A stretch of 54,977 nucleotides of DNA from Oscillospiraceae bacterium (GTDB lineage: Bacteria; Bacillota; Clostridia; Oscillospirales; Acutalibacteraceae), in contig SVOI01000010.1 of the NCBI GenBank assembly GCA_015066465.1, positions 1-54,977 of the forward strand, read 5' to 3'. The notes under the pieces are model-generated. The model saw only the letters and a program-made list of their open reading frames with translations, was not told where the DNA came from and did not search any database. Each line of letters opens with the position of its first letter. The first letter of the stretch is position 1. Positions 35,234 to 43,847 of this stretch are shown here, piece by piece. The translations under genes and the position numbers were made by a program.

Positions 35234-35848
35234 TTACTGTGCCGCAGTGGTAGCTTCAGTAGTAGCTGCTGTAGTTGTTTCAACTACCTGAACGCCACCT
35301 TCAACTGAAACACTTATAGTAAATGTTGCAGGGTCAGTTTCATCGCCACCAACATTAGTTTTATAACTTACACAGCTTACTGAAACTACACCAGTAATTT
35401 TACTTAATGCTTTTTCGTAAGCCAAATATTCATCTCTTGAGTCACAAGAACCAACAATTGTACACAAACGGTCTGTTTTCCAGTTAGCGCATTCAATAGA
35501 GTCAATGCTCACACCTGGGTGATTGATATTGCTCCACTCTACTATAAAGCTGTAAAGCTGAGGTTCTTTAACCTGAATTTTATCGAAAAGATTAACTTTT
35601 TGTTGTAATGCAGAGTGAATATCTCTGTAAGAAGAAAGTTTTTCAATCTCTGCTAAGCATTCGTTATCTAACCTTTCTGCTTCTTTGAGTTGACTATTTG
35701 CATAAAGATTAACTGCAAATACAACTGCTAAAAATGCACCTAAAACTGCAAGACATATAAGAGAAACTGATGTTATCTTTTTAATAGAATTACGCGCATT
35801 GATTTGTTTTTTTCTGCTTTCAGGAAGCAAACTAACTTTATATTTCAC
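35234..35848 (-). CDS. pilN: PilN-like alignment protein
   Basis: A 204-aa bitopic protein. The N-terminal cytoplasmic motif VSLLPESRKKQINARN, near residues 4-19, is the PilN segment that binds PilM. A membrane segment (about 28-52), a coiled coil and a small alpha/beta domain follow. The C-terminus ends in a short Thr/Ala-rich tail (TTTAATTEATTAAQ) like that of the giant secreted protein. The start is a GTG at 35848 with GGAGGG upstream. It is 4 bp after pilM. Confidence 0.86.
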   Translation of the reverse strand: MKYKVSLLPESRKKQINARNSIKKITSVSLICLAVLGAFLAVVFAVNLYANSQLKEAERLDNECLAEIEKLSSYRDIHSALQQKVNLFDKIQVKEPQLYSFIVEWSNINHPGVSIDSIECANWKTDRLCTIVGSCDSRDEYLAYEKALSKITGVVSVSCVSYKTNVGGDETDPATFTISVSVEGGVQVVETTTAATTEATTAAQ

Positions 35849-35852
35849 TCTA

Positions 35853-36827
35853 TTAACCCTCCAATGCGACTTTTGCGAGACTTATGCAACCCGAGTAACC
35901 AACAGGGTCGAAGTTATTATTCATATATTCATCGTAAAGCTTTGGTATCTCTACCGGAACATAAGACTTCTGATTGAGTGCCTCAAGAAGTGCACCTTCT
36001 GCTGCTGTTGAAGCAGTCAATAAAATTTTATTTATCTGGAAACCATATTGCATCTGGAAGTAACTTATTGATGAAGAAAGCTCTGAGTACATAAAATCTA
36101 CTACTGAAGCGATTTCTTCTTCTGTTACTTCAGCTGGTTTTTCAAATACTTTTTTAACGTCTAACACAGCTCTGTCTGGAATTGTAATAGAACGAACCAT
36201 TTTAATATCGCCCTCAACAATAACAACGAAGTTAAGAACGTCATCTGTTAAATTAAGGAAACCATAAATTTCATCAGGAACAGCTTTTTCCATTGTTGCA
36301 CGGCACCAAGCCAAGAAAGACGAGTCAATATCCATAACGTCAAACTGGGTGTCATTAAAGCAACCTATAAGGTTCTCAAGCATTGGTGTTCTTGCACCAA
36401 TTAAAAGAACGTTTACTATCGGTTGGTCATCATCATCAACTGCTTCGTTAACTACTACGTAATCAAGACCCAACTCCATAACAGGCACAGGAATAAAGTC
36501 ACCCGCCTGCATAGTGATAACGCTTCTTAATTTGTCATCTGGAACCTTTGGGAACGTAGCATAACGCAAAATAACGTTTTCATTATTTACACCTACTACA
36601 ACTGGTGCTTTTTCTGTGAAACCACCGTTAGTGTAAAGGTCTTTTAAGATTGCTGTGAATGTTTCTGGTTCTGAAATCATACCTTCAAACATTACACCCT
36701 CTGGAATTTCTTCTTTACTGAATGCAGTAACTGCTAAAGTACCATCAGGCTTTTTAACAAGCTCAACTGCTTTAATTTCGTGAGAATTATATTCAATTCC
36801 GATTGCGCTGTTTACTTTATTAGCCAT
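35853..36827 (-). CDS. pilM: PilM-like actin-fold protein
   Basis: A 324-aa cytoplasmic protein of the PilM/FtsA-like actin fold that links PilB to PilN. Motifs are IGIEYNSHEIKAVEL near residues 9-23, VVVGVNNENVILRYATFP split across 96-113, and PVMELGLDYVV, matching the PilM pattern. The usual second phosphate motif is weak, and the protein is slightly short for PilM (about 350 aa). GGGAG precedes the ATG. It lies between pilC and pilN in an uninterrupted operon. Confidence 0.86.
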   Translation of the reverse strand: MANKVNSAIGIEYNSHEIKAVELVKKPDGTLAVTAFSKEEIPEGVMFEGMISEPETFTAILKDLYTNGGFTEKAPVVVGVNNENVILRYATFPKVPDDKLRSVITMQAGDFIPVPVMELGLDYVVVNEAVDDDDQPIVNVLLIGARTPMLENLIGCFNDTQFDVMDIDSSFLAWCRATMEKAVPDEIYGFLNLTDDVLNFVVIVEGDIKMVRSITIPDRAVLDVKKVFEKPAEVTEEEIASVVDFMYSELSSSISYFQMQYGFQINKILLTASTAAEGALLEALNQKSYVPVEIPKLYDEYMNNNFDPVGYSGCISLAKVALEG

Positions 36828-36878
36828 TAGTTCTAACTCCCTGTGGATAAATATCTTTTGAGTGTTTCATTTTTCGTT

Positions 36879-38075
36879 TTATGATGGCATTGCAGTAGAT
36901 GCCTGGAAAATAGGAAGATAAAGAGCAATAAGAAGGAAACCAACAACAACACCGAGCAATAACATCATTAATGGCTCGAGGGTTGTACCAAGGTTTTTCG
37001 AAATTGCTGTAACGTCTTCCTCATAGAATTCAGCAACCTTGTCAAGCATAGTAGGTAATGTACCAGCCTCTTCACCGATTGCTATCATACTTATAAGCAT
37101 TGGTGGGAACATTTTTGTTTCATCTAATGCTTCGTGAATTGTTCTACCGTTTTCAATCTGTTCAATAGCATTTGAAACAGCATTTGCAACAAGCTTTGAA
37201 CCAGAAGTAGGACCAGCTGTTTCAAGAGCTTTAACCGCCGTAACACCACCTGCTAAAAGTGTTGCAAAAATACGGCAGAAACGAGCAAGAACAGTCTTTG
37301 TTAAAAGCTCACCAATAAGTGGGAATTTCATTTTGTGATTTTCCCAGAAATTCTGAACTGGTGGAGATTTAATTATAAATCTCAATGCAAAAATTGCCAC
37401 TACAACTCCAACGATATAAAAATACCAGTGTGCTCTTAATGAGTCTGAAAGGTTATAAATCATCTGTGTAATCGGGTTAATATCTTCAACAGTTGCAGCC
37501 ATTTCTTTAAACATAGGAACCATAAAGATAATCATAACCAAACAAATTACAACTGCCATACCACCAACCATTTTAGGATATGAAGTAGCTGACTTAATAG
37601 AGTCTTTAAGCTGTTTATCCTTATGTAACTGGTTAGACATAGCAAGTAACGTTTTGTCAAGCATACCACCGATTTCACCAGCGGCAACCATTGAACAGAA
37701 CAAATCTGTAAAAACAGGACGTTGGTTGCGGAATGCATCTGAAAGAGCCGCACCGCCCTCAACATCTTCTGCAATAGTTCTTACGGAATTTGCGAGAGTC
37801 TGATGAGTTGTCTGTGAAGCCAATGTAGAAAGCGCCTGAGTTACAGGAATACCCGCATCAAGCATCGCCGCAAACTGACGACTGAACATTGACATATCAG
37901 CAAGAGGGACTTTTTTACCCTTTTTCTTTTTTGCACCGTTTTTTACAGGCTCAACTTTAGTTACTATAACACCAGCACCACGAAGTTTTTCATTCGCTTC
38001 TGCCATGTTTTCTGCTGTAACCTTACCCGTAACAGGCTGACCTTGTTTATTTAAGGCTTCATATATAAATTCCAA
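36879..38075 (-). CDS. pilC: Pilus platform protein PilC/GspF
   Basis: A 398-aa inner-membrane platform protein with two GspF domains (about 65-190 and 270-395), each with the pattern FSRQFAAMLDAGIPVTQAL or FCRIFATLLAGGVTAVKAL. Three membrane segments lie near 168-190, 213-235 and 370-392. The Ala/Glu-rich N-terminal domain (YEALNKQGQPVTGKVTAEN) is typical. The start is a TTG at 38075 with a GGGGGG ribosome site. The 100-bp gap before it holds GAATTGA/GAATTAA period-7 repeats (38095-38137). Confidence 0.95.
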   Translation of the reverse strand: MEFIYEALNKQGQPVTGKVTAENMAEANEKLRGAGVIVTKVEPVKNGAKKKKGKKVPLADMSMFSRQFAAMLDAGIPVTQALSTLASQTTHQTLANSVRTIAEDVEGGAALSDAFRNQRPVFTDLFCSMVAAGEIGGMLDKTLLAMSNQLHKDKQLKDSIKSATSYPKMVGGMAVVICLVMIIFMVPMFKEMAATVEDINPITQMIYNLSDSLRAHWYFYIVGVVVAIFALRFIIKSPPVQNFWENHKMKFPLIGELLTKTVLARFCRIFATLLAGGVTAVKALETAGPTSGSKLVANAVSNAIEQIENGRTIHEALDETKMFPPMLISMIAIGEEAGTLPTMLDKVAEFYEEDVTAISKNLGTTLEPLMMLLLGVVVGFLLIALYLPIFQASTAMPS

Positions 38076-38094
38076 GAGTGTCCCCCCTGATGTT

Positions 38095-38137
38095 AGAATT
38101 GAGAATTAAGAATTAAGAATTGAGAATTGAGAATTAC
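38095..38137. repeat. Period-7 repeat between pilT and pilC
   Basis: About six heptads of GAATT[AG]A in tandem, directly after pilT would end its spacing to pilC. It is a different sequence from the other heptad arrays but has the same period. Confidence 0.85.
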
Positions 38138-38175
38138 AAGTTAAAATTCATAAACTCTCAATCTGATATTATGCA

Positions 38176-39267
38176 TTAATAAACCTGCATCTGACGGATG
38201 ATATCCGCACGTTCAATACAGTTTTCAATAACACTTTCTCTTGAAATTCTCTGCTCACGAAGGAGCTTGAGAAGAGATTGGTCCATAGTTTGCATACCCT
38301 CTTTCTGAGCGGTCTGCATTGTTGAGTAAAGCTGATGGTCTTTACCCTCACGAATCATACTCTTGATAGCTGGTGTATCAATCATATATTCAATAGCAGC
38401 AACACGACCACCACCAAGACGTGGTAAAAGTTGTTGTGAAATAACTGCTTTGAGTGTATTTGAAAGCTGACTTCTTACCTGATTCTGTTGTGAAGAAGGG
38501 AAAGAGTCAATAATACGTGCAATAGTAAGCGGTGCTGTTTGTGTATGTAACGTTGAAAGCACCAAGTGACCGGTTTCAGCAGCAGTCAATGCTATTGAAA
38601 TACTTTCAGGGTCACGCATTTCACCTATCATAATAACGTCAGGGTCGTGACGGAGAACTGTTCTTAAAGCGTTGTTAAAGCTTAAGGTATCACTACCCAA
38701 TTCACGCTGTCTTACAATAGACTTTTTATGTGAGTGTAAGAACTCAATAGGGTCTTCAATAGTAACCATATTATACTCAAAGTTAGTATTCATATAGTTA
38801 AGCATTGCAGCAAGAGTTGTTGACTTACCACTACCTGTAGGACCTGTAACAAGAATAAGTCCACGTGGTAATGTGCAAAGACGTTTGATATCTGCAGGAA
38901 GACCTAACGTATCTAATGCTGGAATTTCAAAAGGAATCGCTCTGAATACTGCTGCCAATGTACCACGTTGAACAATGATATTACCTCTGAAACGTGCACA
39001 TCTTGGAACTGAATATGAAATATCAAGCTCAAGATTTGTAAGAAGCTCTTGTCTGTCTCTTGGAGAGAGCACCTTCATAATCATCGCTTCAACATCTGCA
39101 GGCATCATTCGCGGATAATCCTGTTTTACAATATCACCGTCAATTCTTATACAAGGCTCCATACCAACAACAAGGTGTAAGTCTGAACCTTTTTTTTCAA
39201 CAGTTAAACGAAGTAAATCTTCTAAAGTAACAGGATAATTACTTTCCTGATTTAAAAATTCTAACAC
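38176..39267 (-). CDS. pilT: Pilus retraction ATPase PilT
   Basis: A 363-aa hexameric ATPase. Walker A GPTGSGKST is near residues 135-143, the Asp box is VTIEDPIEF, Walker B is MIGEMRDPESI and the His box is STLHTQTA. The PilT signature near 280 reads MIREGKDHQLYSTMQT, the retraction-motor form of AIRNLIREGK. No CxxC Zn site is present. The N-terminal LTVEKKGSDLHLVVG motif is also PilT-like. The start is a GTG at 39267 after GGAGTG. Its presence means the filament is expected to retract, which favours a type IV pilus over a pure secretion system. Confidence 0.95.
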   Translation of the reverse strand: MLEFLNQESNYPVTLEDLLRLTVEKKGSDLHLVVGMEPCIRIDGDIVKQDYPRMMPADVEAMIMKVLSPRDRQELLTNLELDISYSVPRCARFRGNIIVQRGTLAAVFRAIPFEIPALDTLGLPADIKRLCTLPRGLILVTGPTGSGKSTTLAAMLNYMNTNFEYNMVTIEDPIEFLHSHKKSIVRQRELGSDTLSFNNALRTVLRHDPDVIMIGEMRDPESISIALTAAETGHLVLSTLHTQTAPLTIARIIDSFPSSQQNQVRSQLSNTLKAVISQQLLPRLGGGRVAAIEYMIDTPAIKSMIREGKDHQLYSTMQTAQKEGMQTMDQSLLKLLREQRISRESVIENCIERADIIRQMQVY

Positions 39268-39303
39268 AAATTTTCACTCCAAAACTATATAATTCAAAAA
39301 GAA

Positions 39304-41067
39304 TTAGTCAACAATACCCCACATATTAGTGATTAAATCAATCTTTTCAGGTGCTTCGCATACATAAACAATGTATTTAACAGCATCCTCTGCTGGATCA
39401 AGGTCGCTTGAAACAACAAATGAATCAACCGTAATTGATGAGTCATTAAGGAACTTAACAACAAGTTCTTTCTTAGCATTAAGAGCATTAAGCTCTGCTT
39501 CACTTGTAATTGTAGCAATTGGGTAGTACATTGAACCTAAGTTACTATCAAGTGTTGCAATAATATTCTTAACCTTTTCAACCTGATTTGATGGGCAGTA
39601 AACAATAATTGATTTTGTGAGTTCTGGGTATGAACCAAAGTAGAATTCAACACCATCAACATCCATATTACCCATTTTATTTTGTAATTCAGCAGCAACA
39701 ATGTTCTGTAAGTCATATGTGAATGAAACCTTTTCAGTATTGTTACCTGAAATATCGTGTTCTTTAATTACAGCAACCGCTGCATCTACTTCTTCAGTAG
39801 TACCACGGAGCCAGAGAGTTTTTTCATAAAGGTCAAGACCTAATACTTCAACTTCGTGACCGAATGTTGAGAGGATATTCTTAGCAGCATCTTTATTGAG
39901 ATATTGAAGTTCGATTTTAACAAGTGAAGTTTCACCGTCTGAAATCACAACGTCACTTGATGTGCCATTATTGTTATCGCCAGCATTAGTGCCATTATTG
40001 GTTCCGTTGTTTGTACCATCATTAGTGCCAGCATTTTCGTCTTTGTTTTCTGAGTCTTTGTCATCTTCAACTACGTTACCATTTTCGTCAGTAACTGGTT
40101 CTTCTTCAGCATTCGCATCTGGATAATCAACGAGCTTTTTAATTTTCATAATATCCTGAAGCTCGTCACCAGTAACGTAAACGTAAAGAATCATTGGGTG
40201 AGCAGACATTGTAAGACCTGCATGAAGACCGAGTGTTGAAAGAAGTGAACTGAATTCACTTGCAGATATGTATTTTAACTCAATAGGAGTAAGGCTTGAA
40301 CTGATAGCCGCACTACCTAAAGTTGTGTGCTTTTTAATATCAAGAGTTTTAGCAACGTCTTTTAACTTTGCTAACTGCATTGGTGTGCCAGTAACCCAAA
40401 ACTCACGGTTATTATCAGCCATCTTAACAAGTGTAACTGATACACCGAGTGTTGAGAGCTGTGACATAAGTGTATCTACAGAAATATATTTGAGAGAGAA
40501 TTTAGTAAGTGCCTGTTTATCAACAAAGCTTGCATTAAGTGTTGAAGCAGTACCTACATAAATAATGTTATCGTGCTTGATATAAGTCATATCAACCATA
40601 CGAAGAACGTAGTCAATAGCTGCAAGAGGAGATACTTTTGGAAGAGAAAGAGAAACAGTTGTTGTGCTTCCTTTGAAAATCATTGTATAACCTGTGTGAG
40701 CAAGAATTGTTTCAAGAACACCAACAAGGTCAGCATCTTTAAACTCCATAGAAAGTGAGCTTGAAGAACCAAAGCTTGTTGTTGAGTCCTCTTCTACAGA
40801 TGTTGCACCAGGAATATAAAGAACCTGACCTGCAAAAAGAGTTGAAGAAGCAGAAATATCATTTTCCTTTACAATACTTGAAACAGTAACACCATATTTT
40901 GCTGCAATTGATGAAAGAGTATCACCGGTTTTAACAGTGTATGTAGCCATATATTCATCAATTGAGCTACCTGCTGCTGTCATTGGGAGCACTGCACCTA
41001 TAAGAAGAATAATTGAAAGTGCAAACATGCTTATTGTTTTCAATGCTTGATTTTTGAAAAATTTCAT
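39304..41067 (-). CDS. LysM protein with secretin-type N-domains, no pore domain
   Basis: A 587-aa exported protein. A signal peptide (1-32) is followed by a LysM domain (about 42-86; YTVKTGDTLSSIAAKYGV), which binds peptidoglycan. Residues 105-172 match an STN/secretin N0 domain (SMEFKDADLVGVLETILAHT...NIIYVG). Four N1-like modules follow at about 185-245, 258-315, 380-440 and 445-510, with a pattern like FSLKYISVDTLMSQLSTLG. An Asn/Gly/Thr-rich linker (about 330-370) separates modules two and three. The beta-barrel secretin domain is missing, which fits a cell without an outer membrane. AGGAGG precedes the ATG. It sits between the PilP-like gene and pilT, where pilQ could stand. Confidence 0.82.
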   Translation of the reverse strand: MKFFKNQALKTISMFALSIILLIGAVLPMTAAGSSIDEYMATYTVKTGDTLSSIAAKYGVTVSSIVKENDISASSTLFAGQVLYIPGATSVEEDSTTSFGSSSSLSMEFKDADLVGVLETILAHTGYTMIFKGSTTTVSLSLPKVSPLAAIDYVLRMVDMTYIKHDNIIYVGTASTLNASFVDKQALTKFSLKYISVDTLMSQLSTLGVSVTLVKMADNNREFWVTGTPMQLAKLKDVAKTLDIKKHTTLGSAAISSSLTPIELKYISASEFSSLLSTLGLHAGLTMSAHPMILYVYVTGDELQDIMKIKKLVDYPDANAEEEPVTDENGNVVEDDKDSENKDENAGTNDGTNNGTNNGTNAGDNNNGTSSDVVISDGETSLVKIELQYLNKDAAKNILSTFGHEVEVLGLDLYEKTLWLRGTTEEVDAAVAVIKEHDISGNNTEKVSFTYDLQNIVAAELQNKMGNMDVDGVEFYFGSYPELTKSIIVYCPSNQVEKVKNIIATLDSNLGSMYYPIATITSEAELNALNAKKELVVKFLNDSSITVDSFVVSSDLDPAEDAVKYIVYVCEAPEKIDLITNMWGIVD

Positions 41068-41136
41068 CTAAGTAGTCCTCCTGAAAAGAGCGAAATTGTA
41101 CATTAAAAATGTAATATATATTAAATGGTTTGTAAG

Positions 41137-41649
41137 CTATCTTTTAATTCGTTTGGTAGCTTCGCCTGCTTTAAAAAGAACGTGATCTTCGGTAATTTCA
41201 ATTACCTCCCAACTTGAATCCCCGACTGTTTCACCAACCGAAAGAACAAGCTTATCATCTTTGATTTCTATTAATGCAGTTTTAAGACCGCTGGAGCCGG
41301 TAGCATAACCTGTATATTTTGCTCCTGCAAGAATATCTGCTGAAAGAGGGTCTTTATTAATAATTTCTAACACTTTTTCATCGGTAACTTCGTTACCACC
41401 TGGGAGCACCTCAACAATATTCGAGTTTGGATTCTGAACTCCAGTGTCAGTAGATGGGTCCTCAATTAAAACCTTGTCACCAAAAACTATTAGTAAGAAT
41501 ACGGTTACCAATATAACAAAGCCTATAACCGGAACCACAATTTTCATAATCGGGTTTTTTTGGAAAAACTCCTCAATTTTGGGGAGAATATTAACCTGTG
41601 GCTTAGGGTTCTTTTTGTTCCCGCCTTTTCTTGTTAACTCAAGCGCCAT
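41137..41649 (-). CDS. PilP/GspC-like bitopic protein
   Basis: A 170-aa protein with a basic cytoplasmic N-terminus, one membrane segment (about 35-56), an acidic linker and a small beta domain at the C-terminus. The end, VGETVGDSSWEVIEITEDHVLFKAGEATKRI, read in pieces, resembles the HR domain of GspC/PilP (a VGD turn, then VxxIxxDxVxFxxxG). That domain binds the secretin N0 domain in known systems. The frame runs to 41673, but GGAGG before the ATG at 41649 fixes the start. It is first of the pil operon and directly upstream of the gene with the N0-like domain. Similarity is weak and the call is partly from context. Confidence 0.55.
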   Translation of the reverse strand: MALELTRKGGNKKNPKPQVNILPKIEEFFQKNPIMKIVVPVIGFVILVTVFLLIVFGDKVLIEDPSTDTGVQNPNSNIVEVLPGGNEVTDEKVLEIINKDPLSADILAGAKYTGYATGSSGLKTALIEIKDDKLVLSVGETVGDSSWEVIEITEDHVLFKAGEATKRIKR

Positions 41650-41815
41650 AATAAAAGCCTCCGAATTCAGCAATAAAATACAAAATGTAATACCCCTGTA
41701 AATATATGGGTATATATATATTTACTATAAATTTACTCACTATTTGTGTTGAAAATATCCAAAACATTCCATAATTTTGGGCATACTACACCTATTCGAG
41801 TATATTTCATTCATC

Positions 41816-41844
41816 ATCATACTACAACTTTTGTAAATAATCAA
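41816..41844 (-). promoter_or_regulatory. Probable promoter of the pil operon
   Basis: TTGATT (41844-41839) and TATGAT (41821-41816) with a 17-bp spacer, giving a leader of about 160 nt. The gap 41650-42109 has no gene. A short ATACCC/GGGTAT hairpin lies in the leader near 41690-41712. Confidence 0.5.
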
Positions 41845-41875
41845 TATCTTTTTCAAAAAAAATAGAAAAAATTAT

Positions 41876-41890
41876 GAACAATTTTTGTTC
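41876..41890. promoter_or_regulatory. Inverted repeat upstream of the pil promoter
   Basis: GAACAA-TTT-TTGTTC, a perfect 6-bp inverted repeat centred about 75 bp before the predicted start of transcription. It could be a regulator site; no regulator can be named. Confidence 0.35.
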
Positions 41891-42049
41891 GTAAATTACA
41901 ATTTTGTAACTTTTTATTCTCGCTTTGGTTACTTTTTTCTTATTTGTCAATAAAAATTCAATAATTCTTAATCAAATAAATAAACAAATTGCACAATTCC
42001 CCTATATTCATATCGGGGAAACCAATGTTCATAATTTTGTTCAAAACTA

Positions 42050-42084
42050 AAAACCACCTTCACCAAAAAAGTGAAAGTGGTTTT
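42050..42084 (-). terminator. Terminator of the BY-kinase gene
   Basis: A 14-bp stem AAAACCACCTTCAC / GTGAAAGTGGTTTT with one G-T pair and a 7-nt loop, about 25 bp past the stop. On the minus strand it is followed by a T-run. Confidence 0.88.
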
Positions 42085-42109
42085 CATTATTTTAGAACTA
42101 CTATTTTTA

Positions 42110-43747
42110 CTATCTTCTTGTAGATTGTGAACTACTTGTTCTTGATGATGAGCTACCCGAACGAGAACTACTACTTGAAGATGTTGAACGCGAACCAGAA
42201 CCCGAGCCTGAACGTGAACTCTGACTCTGAGCGTGCTGACGATGGTAGCTTGATGCATATGCATTTGCGTATGCATAGCCATAACCATAATGGCTACGAC
42301 GATGGTATCCGCCATAAGCACCTGAGAAGTAACCGCCATGACGCTGAGAACTAAGACCAAGGAATTTAGGGTCAGCGTAGTTATAAATACAACCTAAAAT
42401 ATCTGATTTAGAAGTCATAAGGTCAGATAAAGCGTATTCAACCTGAGGAAGAGAAACTCTGCCTTCAGAAGCAACGAAAATAATTGAGTCTGCATAGTTT
42501 GAAATAATAGCAGCATCGGCAACAACACCAGATGGTGGGCAGTCTATGATAACATAGTCAAAGTTCTTTCTTGCTTCAGCAACAATAGCTTCCATACCCT
42601 TAGATGCAAGAACTTCAGAAGGGTCAACGGTCTGAGTATCAGAAATAAGAAGATAAAGGTTATATCTTTCAACGTATTTAACAGCCTCGTCAAAAGTTTT
42701 CTGACCACTAACTATTTCATAAATACCTCTGTCACCATCAAGAGTAATACCGAGTGTCTTACAAACAGCAGGTCTTCTCAAGTCAGCATCAATAAGAATG
42801 ACTGATTTACCACTTTTAGCAAGTGAAAGCGCAATGTTTGCAGAGCAGGTAGTTTTACCCTCACTCTCAGTAGAGCTTGTAATAGCGAAAACTGAGTAGC
42901 CTTTTTTAAGCTTTGTATTTTCAAGCTTTGTTCTTATAAGCTTAAATGTTTCAATAAATGGAAGACCAACATTTCTGTCAGTAATAAGAAGTCTTGAAAT
43001 ATTTGCCTTCTTCATGTCAATTTTAGAAACAGTTGCCATAATGTCAACGTTATATTTATTTTTGATATCTTCACTTGAAATAAGAATATTTTTAATTTTA
43101 TTCTCAATAACGATATATAAAACTGCTAAACCAGCACCGAGTACAAGACCTGCAAGAGTATAAATAAGAGCAGATGTATCTGTAACTAATTTTGAAGGTG
43201 TAGGGTCATCCGCAATAGTAAAGTTTGCAGTCGGGAACGCTCTTGTTGTAATATCTGCATAGCATTCTTTAATAGCTTTAGACATTGCATTAGAGAGCTC
43301 TTTATCATCAGAAGTAACAGTAACGTAAACAAGTGTACTTTCTGCAACAATGTTGATACCAATCATCTTACGTAAATACTCTTTGTCGTAAGTCTGACCT
43401 GTTTTTTCAGCAACGTTATCACGAATAGCAGTAATAAAGTCATTACCATTTGTAAGAATTTCTCTGAAGTTAATAGCAAGCATAGCTGAAGCTTCAGCGT
43501 CAGATTGTGTAATGTAAGTCGCAGCAGCACCTGCAATATTTTTATCCTTGTTAGAAACGTTAAAAATAATCTGAGAAGAATATTGTTCTGTATAAGTAAC
43601 TCTTGAGAAAATAAAACCTAACAAGCCAAAAACAACCATAAAGATTACAACGAACCACCATTTTTTAGCAATAACACTTATAAGTCTTATAATAGTGTAT
43701 AAACTGGCGCTGTTATCTTCGACTTTGTTTTTTTCTTCGTAAGCCAT
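42110..43747 (-). CDS. Wzz-domain tyrosine kinase (BY-kinase), fused form
   Basis: A 545-aa membrane protein that joins a Wzz chain-length domain (membrane segments near 33-53 and 183-203) to a cytoplasmic bacterial tyrosine kinase. Walker A STESEGKTT is near 285-295, Walker A' ILIDADLRRP near 318-327 and Walker B YVIIDCPPSG near 393-402. The C-terminus has a Tyr cluster (YGGYHRRSHYGYGYAY) for autophosphorylation, then an unusual tail of Ser, Arg, Gly and Thr (about 505-545). Most Firmicutes split this into CpsC and CpsD; here they are one chain, as in proteobacteria. It would regulate export of a surface polysaccharide, but no polysaccharide genes are in the window. Confidence 0.9.
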   Translation of the reverse strand: MAYEEKNKVEDNSASLYTIIRLISVIAKKWWFVVIFMVVFGLLGFIFSRVTYTEQYSSQIIFNVSNKDKNIAGAAATYITQSDAEASAMLAINFREILTNGNDFITAIRDNVAEKTGQTYDKEYLRKMIGINIVAESTLVYVTVTSDDKELSNAMSKAIKECYADITTRAFPTANFTIADDPTPSKLVTDTSALIYTLAGLVLGAGLAVLYIVIENKIKNILISSEDIKNKYNVDIMATVSKIDMKKANISRLLITDRNVGLPFIETFKLIRTKLENTKLKKGYSVFAITSSTESEGKTTCSANIALSLAKSGKSVILIDADLRRPAVCKTLGITLDGDRGIYEIVSGQKTFDEAVKYVERYNLYLLISDTQTVDPSEVLASKGMEAIVAEARKNFDYVIIDCPPSGVVADAAIISNYADSIIFVASEGRVSLPQVEYALSDLMTSKSDILGCIYNYADPKFLGLSSQRHGGYFSGAYGGYHRRSHYGYGYAYANAYASSYHRQHAQSQSSRSGSGSGSRSTSSSSSSRSGSSSSRTSSSQSTRR

Positions 43748-43802
43748 TTAATTCACCATACCTTTATTTATTTCATAATAACTTTTAAACATACCACAGG
43801 TT

Positions 43803-43831
43803 ATTATATCACAATAAATATAGTTCTACAA
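43803..43831 (-). promoter_or_regulatory. Promoter of the BY-kinase gene
   Basis: TTGTAG (43831-43826) and TATAAT (43808-43803) with a 17-bp spacer. The -10 is extended by TGA directly before TATAAT. Confidence 0.7.
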
Positions 43832-43847
43832 GAGTTTTTTCAAAAAT

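Noticed and set aside
41650..42049. Possible c-di-GMP riboswitch before the pil operon
   Set aside because: Clostridial pil operons can carry one and a GGDEF gene is in the window, but neither GEMM-I conserved segments nor a class II pseudoknot pattern could be recognised in the AT-rich leader.
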